Shown here in pieces: positions 36,942-44,810 of a stretch of DNA of 64,000 nt. The DNA comes from Clavibacter sp. B3I6 (lineage in GTDB: Bacteria > Actinomycetota > Actinomycetes > Actinomycetales > Microbacteriaceae): assembly GCF_030816895.1 (NCBI RefSeq), contig NZ_JAUSYL010000001.1, forward strand, positions 1,302,001-1,366,000, in the 5' to 3' direction. The notes beneath the pieces were generated by a model. It worked only from the letters and a program-made list of their open reading frames with translations. It was not told the DNA's origin and ran no database searches. Each line of letters opens with the position of its first letter. Position 1 is the stretch's first letter. Both the position numbers and the translations under genes were made by a program.

Positions 36942-38240
36942 TCAGTCGGCCACCGTGAAGCCGGACTTGGTCATGTCCGCCTCCACGGTCGCCTGCACCG
37001 ACGTGAACGCGTCGCGCCACGGGGTGCCGTCGGAGATCGCCTTGTTGAGCGCGTCGGTCATCGCCGTCTCGGCGACGTTGACGTTCGGGCCCCACGTGAC
37101 GGGGATCGTGTCGGACGAGATGTCGGCGGCGATCCGGTAGTAGTCGGTCTGCTGCGGCATGAGGGCCGGCGGGGCGCTCTCGGCGGCGGCCTCCTGGCCG
37201 CTGGTCGCGGCGGGGTAGCCGTTCTGCACGGTGAGCACGAGGCCCGCGCCCTCGTCGCTGGCGTTCAGCCACTTGGCGAACTCCGCGGCCTCCTCGGGGT
37301 GCTCGGATCCCTTCGTCACGATGACGCCGGATCCGCCCTGGTACGCGACGGCCTTCTCGCCGGGCGTCCACTCGGGCAGCGGGCTCATCGACCACTTCCC
37401 GATCGTGTCGGGCGCGACGCCCTCGATGACGCCGGGCGCCCAGAGCGCCGACGGCCAGGAGAGGAACTTGCCGGCGTTCGCCTTGGCGTTCCACTCCGGC
37501 GTGAGGATCGGGTCGGTGCTGATGAGGTCGCGGTCGGCGAGGTCCTGGAAGTAGTCGGCCACCTCGAGCGACGGCTCGTCGCCGATGCCGACGGACCAGG
37601 TGCTGCCGGAGACGTCCCACCAGGACGCGCCGGCCTGGGTGGCGACGCCCGCGAAGAAGCCGAACTGGTCGGCGGGGATGCTCGCGATGTACGCCTCGGG
37701 GTCGGCGTCGCGCACCTTCTGCGCGGCGTCGGCGAACTCGGCCCACGTGGTGGGCACCGGGATGCCGTACTGCTCGAGGAGGTCGCTGCGGTAGACGAGC
37801 GCCATCGGGCCGACGTCCTGCGGGAGCGCGAAGACGTGGTCGTCGAACGTGACCTGGTCCCACGTGCCCTGCGTGTAGGCGTCCTCGACGTCGGCGACCT
37901 GCTCGGTGATGTCGAGCGGCACGTCGGCGACGATGAGCGACGGCAGCGTCGTGTACTCGACCGCGGAGAGGTCGGGCGCGTTGCCGGCGCGGCTCGCGGT
38001 GAGGAGCTTCGCGGAGGAGTCGCGTCCGCCGCCCGCGTCCGTGTACTTCACCTGGACGTCGGGGTTCTGCTCGTTCCAGGTGTCGACGAGCTCCTGCGTG
38101 TTCGGCGCCCACGACCAGAAGTCGAGGGTGACCTTCCCGCCGGCGGCGGAGTCGCCGCCCCCGGAGGCGGAGCAGCCGCCGAGGAGGAGGGCGCCGACGC
38201 CGACGGCGGCGAGCGAGGTGAGGATCCTGCGTGAGTTCAT
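36942..38240 (-). CDS. Extracellular sugar-binding lipoprotein of an ABC importer
   Basis: A 432-residue family 1 solute-binding protein. The signal peptide ends in the lipobox LLGGC (Cys23), so it is lipid-anchored outside the membrane. The body shows FWSWAPNTQELVDTWNEQNPDV and a hinge typical of oligosaccharide binders. First gene of the transport/glycosidase operon; a LacI-type operator sits 22-39 nt before its start. The downstream GH42/GH31/GH1 genes suggest it binds galactose- and xylose-decorated gluco-oligosaccharides, which is inference. Confidence 0.92.
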   Translation of the reverse strand: MNSRRILTSLAAVGVGALLLGGCSASGGGDSAAGGKVTLDFWSWAPNTQELVDTWNEQNPDVQVKYTDAGGGRDSSAKLLTASRAGNAPDLSAVEYTTLPSLIVADVPLDITEQVADVEDAYTQGTWDQVTFDDHVFALPQDVGPMALVYRSDLLEQYGIPVPTTWAEFADAAQKVRDADPEAYIASIPADQFGFFAGVATQAGASWWDVSGSTWSVGIGDEPSLEVADYFQDLADRDLISTDPILTPEWNAKANAGKFLSWPSALWAPGVIEGVAPDTIGKWSMSPLPEWTPGEKAVAYQGGSGVIVTKGSEHPEEAAEFAKWLNASDEGAGLVLTVQNGYPAATSGQEAAAESAPPALMPQQTDYYRIAADISSDTIPVTWGPNVNVAETAMTDALNKAISDGTPWRDAFTSVQATVEADMTKSGFTVAD

Positions 38241-38261
38241 TGCTTCTTCCTTGAGGCGATG

Positions 38262-38279
38262 CGTCGAAGCGTTTCGACG
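38262..38279. promoter_or_regulatory. LacI-family operator before the sugar-binding protein gene
   Basis: CGTCGAAGCGTTTCGACG is a near-perfect palindrome with the central CG of LacI-family sites. It matches the two copies upstream of the lacI gene (AAGCGCTT core) and would place the repressor over the operon promoter. Confidence 0.7.
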
Positions 38280-38321
38280 ATGTGCGGTGTGGTGAGGGGA
38301 CGTGCGGTTCGGGGGATGGGT

Positions 38322-39353
38322 CTAGGCCGCCACGGGGGCGTCGCGGGCCGGGGGCGCCGCGGTCGATCCGCGCGGCAGGTACGCCGGCGGGATGAGCTCG
38401 ACGTGCGGCTCGCGTCGCCCGTCCAGCTGCTGCATGAGGAGCTCGACGGCGCGCCGCCCCTGCTCCTCGGCGGGCAGCGGGATGACGTCGAGCGCCGGCA
38501 CGAGGTGGTCGGTGCTGAAGCTCGAGCAGGCCGACACGATCGAGAGGTCCTCGGGCACGCGCGTGCCGCGCTCGCGGAGCAGCTCCAGCAGGATCGCGTG
38601 CACGTTCTCGTTGCAGTTGAGCACGAGGGCGGTGAGGTCCGGGAGCTGGCGTCGCACGTCGTCGAGGGCGTCGGCCACGGCCTCGCGGGTCGCCTCGGTC
38701 GTGTGGAACGCCGTGGCCGTGCCCCGGGCCGCGCCCGCGGCGAGGAACCCGTCACGGAAGCGAGGGGCGAAGTTGGAGCCGCGGTCGTAGAGGTGCTGGG
38801 AGTGCCCGAGCAGGCCGATCGACCGGTGCCCGAGGTCGGCGAGCCGCTGCACGGCGAGGTCCGCGGCGGACTCGAAGTCGAGGTCGACGCACGTGAGGCC
38901 CGCGGTGTCGTGCGGGATGCCGATGAGGGCGGTCGGCAGGTCGAGGGCGCGGATCACGGGGAGGCGCTCGTCGTCGACGGCCACGTCCATCATCACGACG
39001 CCGTCCACGAGCGAGCTCGAGGAGACGCGGCCGAGGCCGGAGAGGCTGTCGCCCTGCGTGAGGAGCAGCACGTCGTAGTCGTAGGAGCGCGCCGCGGTGA
39101 CCACCGCGAGCACGAACGACATGAGCGCCGGCGGGTGCGTGTCGCCGTGCATGGGCGCGGTGAGCGCGATGATGCTCGTGCGCGAGCCGGCCAGCATGCG
39201 CGCGCCGGCGTTGGGCCGGTAGCCGAGCTCCTGCACGGCACGGTCGACGCGGGCGCGCGTCGCGGCGGTGATGGTCCTCTTGCCGGAGAGCGCGTACGAC
39301 ACGGTGCTGATGGACACCCCGGCGACGCGCGCGACGTCGTGGATGGTGGCCAT
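38322..39353 (-). CDS. LacI family repressor of the glycosidase operon
   Basis: A 343-residue regulator. The N-terminal HTH is MATIHDVARVAGVSISTVSYALSG and the hinge helix YRPNAGARMLAG (LacI hinge). The effector domain is of the periplasmic-binding fold (about 62-340) with QRLADLGHRSIGLLG. Start is the ATG at 39353; a 16-codon extension is open but not part of the family. It is transcribed towards the ABC/glycosidase operon and is separated from it by 81 nt containing an operator. It likely represses the operon and itself until an oligosaccharide binds. Confidence 0.93.
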   Translation of the reverse strand: MATIHDVARVAGVSISTVSYALSGKRTITAATRARVDRAVQELGYRPNAGARMLAGSRTSIIALTAPMHGDTHPPALMSFVLAVVTAARSYDYDVLLLTQGDSLSGLGRVSSSSLVDGVVMMDVAVDDERLPVIRALDLPTALIGIPHDTAGLTCVDLDFESAADLAVQRLADLGHRSIGLLGHSQHLYDRGSNFAPRFRDGFLAAGAARGTATAFHTTEATREAVADALDDVRRQLPDLTALVLNCNENVHAILLELLRERGTRVPEDLSIVSACSSFSTDHLVPALDVIPLPAEEQGRRAVELLMQQLDGRREPHVELIPPAYLPRGSTAAPPARDAPVAA

Positions 39354-39371
39354 GCTGTGACTCCGTCGTCT

Positions 39372-39421
39372 AAGCGCTTCGATGATCCGAACAGGACCCA
39401 CGCTAGGTCATCGAAGCGCTT
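39372..39421. promoter_or_regulatory. Paired palindromic operators upstream of the lacI gene
   Basis: AAGCGCTTCGATGA (39372-39385) and TCATCGAAGCGCTT (39408-39421) form a perfect 14-bp inverted repeat; each arm also holds its own palindrome AAGCGCTT. Two repressor dimers could bind about 40 bp apart, nearly four helical turns. The same core recurs at 38262-38279. Confidence 0.7.
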
Positions 39422-39481
39422 CGCACAAGATCCGATCGCCCACGCCCCGAGCCGGGGCCCGGCTCCCCGCGTGGCGGCGCG

Positions 39482-40459
39482 TCAGCGCGCGTCGATCCAC
39501 TCCCCCGGCGCCGGCCGCAGCTCCGCCAGCTCGGCCCACAGCTCGTCGGGCACCGTCACGGCCGCGAGCTCCATCGTCGCGGCGAGCCGGGCCGCCGACG
39601 AGATGCCGACCACCGTGGAGTGCACGCGGGAGTCGCGCATGCTCGCCTGCAGCGCCGCCGCCGCGAGGGGGACCCCGTGCCGGGCGCACGCCTCCCCCAT
39701 GCGGCGCGCGGCCTCCGCGACCGCGGGCCGCGCGGGGCCGTAGCCGTAGGTCGACGCCTGCGCGGGGTCCCCCGTGAGGATGCCGCCGCCGTAGGGCGCT
39801 GCGTTCGTCACGCCCATGTCGCGCACGCCGGCCGCCTCGAGGAGCGCGTCGGCCGACCCGTCGAGGAGCGTGGCGCGGTTGTGGGTGATCAGGGCGTCGA
39901 ACACGTCGAGCTCCACGAAGTGCTGGATGAGGTGCACGTCGCCGCCCGAGATGCCGATCGCGTCCGCCAGCCCCTCGTCGCGGATCGCGAGGAGCGCCTC
40001 GACGGGACCGCCCGGCGCGGTCGCGGCCTCGAACGTCGTGTTCTCGGGGTCGTGCAGCATCAGCACGGGCACGCGGTCGACGCCGAGCCGCGTCAGCGAC
40101 TCCTCGATGCTCCGCCGCATCCGGTCGCCGGAGAAGTCGCCGGTGCGGCCGTCGCGGTCCACCTTGGTCTGGATCACGAGCCGCTCGGCGAGCGACCTCC
40201 CGTCGGCGAGCGGCCGGCCCACGAGCACCTCGGACTCCCCGCCGCCGTAGATGTTGGACGTGTCGAGGAAGCGGAGCGGGCCCGCCAGGATCGCCTCGGC
40301 GAGCTCCTGGATCCGCGCGTCGCGCGCCGCCTCGTCCTCGCCCGTCCGGGCGGGGCCCCAGCCGGAGGTGCCGATGCAGATCGCCGGCACCTCGATCCCG
40401 GTGCGGCCGTACCGCGTGGTCGCTGCTGCCGGATGGGTGGTCGCGCCGTCGAGGTCCAT
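39482..40459 (-). CDS. Aldo/keto reductase, aldose-dehydrogenase-like
   Basis: A 325-residue NAD(P)-dependent TIM-barrel enzyme. The catalytic tetrad is visible: Asp66 and Tyr71 (FLDTSNIYGGGESE), Lys99 (VIQTKVD) and His136 (VLMLHDPEN). The sequence resembles D-threo-aldose/L-fucose dehydrogenase-type reductases more than xylose reductase. It diverges from xylA with 95 bp between the starts, around a XylR-like operator, so a role in pentose or related aldose metabolism is plausible. Confidence 0.88.
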   Translation of the reverse strand: MDLDGATTHPAAATTRYGRTGIEVPAICIGTSGWGPARTGEDEAARDARIQELAEAILAGPLRFLDTSNIYGGGESEVLVGRPLADGRSLAERLVIQTKVDRDGRTGDFSGDRMRRSIEESLTRLGVDRVPVLMLHDPENTTFEAATAPGGPVEALLAIRDEGLADAIGISGGDVHLIQHFVELDVFDALITHNRATLLDGSADALLEAAGVRDMGVTNAAPYGGGILTGDPAQASTYGYGPARPAVAEAARRMGEACARHGVPLAAAALQASMRDSRVHSTVVGISSAARLAATMELAAVTVPDELWAELAELRPAPGEWIDAR

Positions 40460-40510
40460 GCGCCGAGTCTGGCCCCGGCCGCATTGTGCGCGGGCGCGCC
40501 ACGCTATAGG

Positions 40511-40526
40511 TTGTACAGAGCAACAA
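40511..40526. promoter_or_regulatory. XylR-like (ROK family) operator in the xylA promoter
   Basis: GGTTGTACAGAGCAACAAA contains TTGT and ACAA arms. It resembles the Bacillus xyl operator core (GTTTGTT...GCAACAAAC). It lies just upstream of xylA and between it and the divergent aldo-keto reductase. The regulator itself (ROK family) is not in this window. Confidence 0.5.
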
Positions 40527-40554
40527 ATCATCGACGACGCTGACAGGAGACACC

Positions 40555-41748
40555 ATGGCGCTCACCCCCACCCGCGAGGACAAGTTCTCGTTCGGACTCT
40601 GGACCATCGGATACACCGGGGCCGACCCCTTCGGCGGACCCACCCGCGCCGACCTCGACGTCGTCGAGGCCGTCGAGCGCATCTCGGAGCTGGGCGCCTA
40701 CGGCCTCACCTTCCACGACGACGACCTCTTCGCCTTCGGCTCCACCGACGCCGAGCGCCAGACGCAGATCGACCGCCTCAAGGGCGCGCTCAGCGACACC
40801 GGCATCGAGGTGCCGATGGTCACCACGAACCTCTTCTCGGCCCCCGTGTTCAAGGACGGCGGCTTCACCTCCAACGACCGCGCCGTCCGCCGGTTCGCGA
40901 TCCGCAAGGTCCTCCGCAACATCGACCTCGCCGCCGAGCTCGGCGCGAAGACGTTCGTCATGTGGGGCGGCCGCGAGGGCGCCGAGTACGACTCGGCCAA
41001 GGACGTCCGCGGCGCGCTCGAGCGCTACCGCGAGGCCGTCAACCTCCTCGGCGACTACGTCACCGACAAGGGCTACGACATCCGCTTCGCGATCGAGCCG
41101 AAGCCCAACGAGCCCCGCGGCGACATCCTGCTGCCGACGCTCGGCCACGCGCTCGCCTTCATCGAGACCCTCGAGCGCCCCGAGCTGGTCGGCGTGAACC
41201 CCGAGGTCGGCCACGAGCAGATGGCGGGCCTCAACTTCACCGCCGGCATCATGCAGGCGCTGTACCAGGGCAAGCTCTTCCACATCGACCTCAACGGCCA
41301 GCGCGGCATCAAGTACGACCAGGACCTGGTCTTCGGCCACGGCGACCTGCAGAACGCGTTCTCGCTCGTCGACCTGCTGGAGAACGGCGGCGTGGGCGGC
41401 GGCCGCTCCTACGACGGCCCCCGTCACTTCGACTACAAGCCCAGCCGCACCGAGGACATCACGGGCGTGTGGGACTCCGCCGCCGCGAACATGCGCATGT
41501 ACCTGCTCCTCAAGGAGCGCGCGCAGGCGTTCCGCGCCGACCCCGAGGTCCAGGAGGCGCTCGCCGCCGCCAAGGTCGCGGAGATCGACACCCCGACGCT
41601 CAACGAGGGCGAGTCCTACGACGACATCCTCGCCGACCGGTCCTCCTACGAGGACTTCCCGGCCGACGAGTACTTCGACGGCAAGGGCTTCGGCTTCGTC
41701 CGCCTCAACCAGCTGGCGCTCGAGCACCTGATGGGCGCGCGCTCCTAG
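40555..41748 (+). CDS. xylA: Xylose isomerase (short actinobacterial class)
   Basis: A 397-residue enzyme converting D-xylose to D-xylulose (and glucose to fructose). Residues match the Streptomyces enzyme number for number: His54 and Asp57 in LTFHDDDL, Glu181 and Lys183 in AIEPKPNEPRG, then VNPEVGHEQMAGLNF with the metal-binding Glu/His. The ATG is preceded by ACAGGAGA. No xylulokinase gene follows; a double terminator ends the gene. It would process xylose freed by the nearby GH31 enzyme. Confidence 0.97.
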   Translation: MALTPTREDKFSFGLWTIGYTGADPFGGPTRADLDVVEAVERISELGAYGLTFHDDDLFAFGSTDAERQTQIDRLKGALSDTGIEVPMVTTNLFSAPVFKDGGFTSNDRAVRRFAIRKVLRNIDLAAELGAKTFVMWGGREGAEYDSAKDVRGALERYREAVNLLGDYVTDKGYDIRFAIEPKPNEPRGDILLPTLGHALAFIETLERPELVGVNPEVGHEQMAGLNFTAGIMQALYQGKLFHIDLNGQRGIKYDQDLVFGHGDLQNAFSLVDLLENGGVGGGRSYDGPRHFDYKPSRTEDITGVWDSAAANMRMYLLLKERAQAFRADPEVQEALAAAKVAEIDTPTLNEGESYDDILADRSSYEDFPADEYFDGKGFGFVRLNQLALEHLMGARS

Positions 41749-41765
41749 CGCTCCCCCGCACGCTC

Positions 41766-41801
41766 GAAGGGCCCGGCATCCGCATGGATGCCGGGCCCTT
41801 C
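41766..41801 (+). terminator. Terminator of xylA
   Basis: GAAGGGCCCGGCATCC pairs perfectly with GGATGCCGGGCCCTTC around GCAT, 17 nt after the xylA stop. Its stem shares the GGGCCCGGCATC core with the second hairpin at 41847. Confidence 0.85.
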
Positions 41802-41846
41802 CGTCGTCCGCCTTCGCGCTCCGGGGGGGGGGACCAGGGGACGAGC

Positions 41847-41883
41847 GAGGGGCCCGGCATCTTCCTGGATGCCGGGCCCCTCG
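41847..41883 (-). terminator. Terminator of the arabinose operon (sugar ABC permease end)
   Basis: GAGGGGCCCGGCATC pairs with GATGCCGGGCCCCTC around a TTCCTG loop, about 30 nt beyond the stop of the permease. A run of ten G (41823-41832) separates it from the xylA hairpin. Confidence 0.8.
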
Positions 41884-41913
41884 TCCGCGCCGGAGCGCAG
41901 GTGGTGCGGTGGA

Positions 41914-43101
41914 TCAGCTCGCGGACTTGGACCCGCGGCTCTTGTTGAACACGTCGAACGCGACGGCCAGCAGGAGCACGAGGCCCTTGATGAGCGACTG
42001 GTACTCCGTGCCGAGGCCGAGCAGCGACATGCCGTTGTTGAGCACGCCCATGATCAGGCCGCCGATCATGGCGCCGATCACGGTGCCGATGCCGCCGGTG
42101 ACGGCCGCGCCGCCGATGAACACCGCGGCGATGGCGTCGAGCTCGAACCCGTTGCCGGCGCCGGGGAGCGCCGAGTTGCTGCGGGCGGTGAAGGCGATGC
42201 CCGCGAGCGCCGCGAGGACGCCCATGTTCACGAAGAGCAGGAAGTCGACGCGCTTCGTGTTGATGCCGGACAGCTGCGCCGCGTTGAGGTTGCCGCCTCG
42301 GGCGTAGATGTGACGGCCGAAGATGCTGCGGTTCATCACCGCCGTGTAGACGAGCACCAGGACGGCGAGGATCACGAGCACGATCGGGGTGCCCTGGTAG
42401 CTCGCGAGCAGGTAGGTGATGCCGAGCACGAGGATGGCGATCGTCGCGAGCTTCGTGATGAACCAGGCGAACGGCTCGTCCTCGAGGTTCAGCCGCACGC
42501 GGGCACGGCGCTCGCGCAGCTGCTGGGCCACGAGGAACAGCGCCGCGAGCACGCCGAGCGTGACGGTGACCCACTCGAGGTAGGACGTGCCGCCGGAGGG
42601 GTCGGGCAGGAAGCCGGCGCCGACCGCGACGTAGCCCTCGGGGAACGGGGTGATGGGGCGGTTGTCGAGCACGATCTGGGCGAGGCCGCGGAACGTGAGC
42701 ATGCCCGCGAGGGTCACGATGAACGCGGGGATCCCGACGTACGCCACCCAGAAGCCCTGCCACGCGCCGATGAGGCCGCCGACCACGAGGCTCGCGATGA
42801 TGGACGCCCACCAGGGCCAGCCCCAGTTGACGGCGAACACGCCGGAGATGGCGCCGATGAGCGCGACGACCGATCCGACCGACAGGTCGATGTGACCGGC
42901 GATGATGATCATCACCATGCCGATCGCGAGGATCAGGATGTACGCGTTCTGGACGACGATGCTCGTGACGTTGCGGGGCTCGAGGAGCGTCCCGTCGGTG
43001 AGGATCTGGAACAGCACCACGATCGCGATCAGCGCGATGAAGATGCCGATCTGCCTGAGGCGACTGACGAGGAACCCCGCCACACTGCTGAGACTGGACA
43101 T
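41914..43101 (-). CDS. Sugar ABC transporter permease (XylH/GguB type)
   Basis: A 395-residue, ~10-helix permease of the ribose/xylose (AraH/RbsC) family. It contains GMVMIIIAGHIDLSVGS near helix 3 and the family-typical ARGGNLNAAQLSGI and GGAAVTGGIGTVIGA segments. It follows the ATPase gene by 5 nt. A ~50-residue Arg-rich insertion (QQLRERRARVRLNLEDEPF) separates helices 6 and 7, as in XylH/GguB. Together with the ATPase and ChvE-like binding protein it forms a high-affinity monosaccharide importer, probably for L-arabinose given the araBDA operon upstream. Confidence 0.92.
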   Translation of the reverse strand: MSSLSSVAGFLVSRLRQIGIFIALIAIVVLFQILTDGTLLEPRNVTSIVVQNAYILILAIGMVMIIIAGHIDLSVGSVVALIGAISGVFAVNWGWPWWASIIASLVVGGLIGAWQGFWVAYVGIPAFIVTLAGMLTFRGLAQIVLDNRPITPFPEGYVAVGAGFLPDPSGGTSYLEWVTVTLGVLAALFLVAQQLRERRARVRLNLEDEPFAWFITKLATIAILVLGITYLLASYQGTPIVLVILAVLVLVYTAVMNRSIFGRHIYARGGNLNAAQLSGINTKRVDFLLFVNMGVLAALAGIAFTARSNSALPGAGNGFELDAIAAVFIGGAAVTGGIGTVIGAMIGGLIMGVLNNGMSLLGLGTEYQSLIKGLVLLLAVAFDVFNKSRGSKSAS

Positions 43102-43106
43102 GGTGA

Positions 43107-44636
43107 CTATTCCTTTTCCTTGGTCATGTAGGTCATGAGGCTCTCGGGGGTCGCCTCGGAGATCGGGAGCTGGCCCGTGATCCTGCCGGCCGAGAGGGCG
43201 TAGATGCGGTCGCAGATGCCGAGGAGCTCGGGCAGCTCGCTGGAGATGACGATGACCGCCTTCCCCTGCGCGGCGAGGGCGTTGATGATCGTGTAGATCT
43301 CGTACTTCGCGCCGACGTCGATGCCGCGCGTGGGCTCGTCGAGGATCAGCACGTCCGGGTCGGAGAACATCCACTTGGAGAGGACGACCTTCTGCTGGTT
43401 GCCGCCGGAGAGCTTCCCGGTGATGGCGCCCACGCTCGGGGCCTTGATGTTCATCGACTTGCGGTAGCCGTCGGCCACCACGTACTCCTGGTTGGCGTCG
43501 ACCCAGCCGGCCTTCGCCAGCTTCTCGAGCGCGGCGCCGGAGACGTTGCGCTTGATGTCGTCGATGAGGTTCAGGCCGTAGTGCTTGCGGTCCTCGGTGG
43601 CGTAGGCGAGCCCGTTCTTGATGGCCTCGCCCACCGTGCGGGCGGTGATCTCCTTGCCGCGCTTGTACAGCCGGCCCGAGATGTTCGCGCCGTAGGAGCG
43701 GCCGAAGACGCTCATCGCGAGCTCGGTGCGCCCTGCGCCCATGAGGCCGGCGATGCCCACGACCTCGCCCGCGCGGACGTTGAGGTTGGCGTGGTCGACG
43801 ACGACGCGGGAGTGCTCCTGGGGGTGGTGGACCGTCCAGTCCTCGATCCGGAGGATCTCCTCGCCGATGTCCGGCGTGCGGTCGGGGTACCGGCTCTGGA
43901 GGTCGCGGCCGACCATGCCCTTGATGATGCGCTCCTCGCTGATGGAGTCGCGCTCGAGGTCGAGCGTCTCGATGGTCTTGCCGTCGCGGATGATCGTCAC
44001 GGCGTCGGCGATCGCCTTGATCTCGTTCAGCTTGTGGCTGATGATGATGCTCGTGATGCCCTGGCCCTTGAGGTGCTTGATCAGGTCGAGCAGGTGGGCC
44101 GAGTCCTCGTCGTTCAGCGCCGCGGTGGGCTCGTCGAGGATGAGGAGCTTCACCTCCTTGGAGAGCGCCTTCGCGATCTCCACGAGCTGCTGCTTGCCCA
44201 CGCCGATGTCGGCGATCTTGGTGGCCGGGTTGTCGCTCAGCCCGACGCGGGCGAGGAGCTTGGCGGCCTCGACGTTCGTGGCGTTCCAGTCGATGAACCC
44301 GCCACGCGAGATCTCGTTGCCGAGGAAGATGTTCTCCGCGATGGAGAGGAAGGGGCTCAGCGCGAGCTCCTGGTGGATGATCACCACGCCCGACTTCTCG
44401 CTGTCGCGGATGCTGGAGAACTTGACGACCTCGTCCTCGAAGACGATGTCGCCGTCGTAGGAGCCGGCCGGGTAGACGCCGGAGAGGACCTTCATCAGGG
44501 TCGACTTCCCCGCGCCGTTCTCGCCGCAGATCGCGTGGCACGTGCCGCGCGTGACCTCGAGGCTGACGTCCTGCAGCGCCTTGACGCCGGGGAACGTCTT
44601 GGTGATGCCGCGCATCTCGAGAATGTGGTTGGCCAT
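43107..44636 (-). CDS. Sugar ABC transporter ATP-binding protein (tandem domains)
   Basis: A 509-residue protein with two ABC domains, as in XylG/AraG/GguA. First Walker A GENGAGKST (38-46) and Walker B LLILDEPTAAL; second domain from about 260 with a degenerate Walker A region (GLMGAGRTEL), signature LSGGNQQKV and Walker B VLILDEPTRGID. Only the first domain looks fully ATPase-competent, which is normal in this family. Start at ATG 44636 with AGGCAGG upstream; four more codons (MRQA) are open. Third gene of the araBDA-transporter operon by order. Confidence 0.93.
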   Translation of the reverse strand: MANHILEMRGITKTFPGVKALQDVSLEVTRGTCHAICGENGAGKSTLMKVLSGVYPAGSYDGDIVFEDEVVKFSSIRDSEKSGVVIIHQELALSPFLSIAENIFLGNEISRGGFIDWNATNVEAAKLLARVGLSDNPATKIADIGVGKQQLVEIAKALSKEVKLLILDEPTAALNDEDSAHLLDLIKHLKGQGITSIIISHKLNEIKAIADAVTIIRDGKTIETLDLERDSISEERIIKGMVGRDLQSRYPDRTPDIGEEILRIEDWTVHHPQEHSRVVVDHANLNVRAGEVVGIAGLMGAGRTELAMSVFGRSYGANISGRLYKRGKEITARTVGEAIKNGLAYATEDRKHYGLNLIDDIKRNVSGAALEKLAKAGWVDANQEYVVADGYRKSMNIKAPSVGAITGKLSGGNQQKVVLSKWMFSDPDVLILDEPTRGIDVGAKYEIYTIINALAAQGKAVIVISSELPELLGICDRIYALSAGRITGQLPISEATPESLMTYMTKEKE

Positions 44637-44710
44637 GGCCTGCCTCACTTGTGTGGATGGTGTCGCCGGGTGCCCGGCGGTGCTGCTGCGGGGGCGGTGA
44701 GGCCTCCCGG

Positions 44711-44780
44711 GTCCGGCCGGCCGCGCTGCGCGGCCGGCTGGACCGATGGAGGCCGGTCGGCGCGCGAGCGCCGACCGGCC
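44711..44780 (-). other. Two consecutive GC hairpins between binding-protein and ATPase genes
   Basis: Stem 1 is CCGGCCGCG/CGCGGCCGG (44717-44737); stem 2 is GGCCGGTCGGCGC/GCGCCGACCGGCC (44751-44780) with loop GCGA. They follow the binding-protein stop by about 30 nt. They would stabilise or partly terminate the mRNA so that more binding protein than membrane components is made. Confidence 0.6.
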
Positions 44781-44810
44781 GGTGCGCCGCCGGAGCGGTG
44801 CGGGTGAGGA

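Noticed and set aside
35030..38112. The long continuous frames that join permease genes to upstream sequence.
   Set aside because: They read through neighbours in the wrong frame; GTG starts with 4-nt overlaps give proteins of normal family length.
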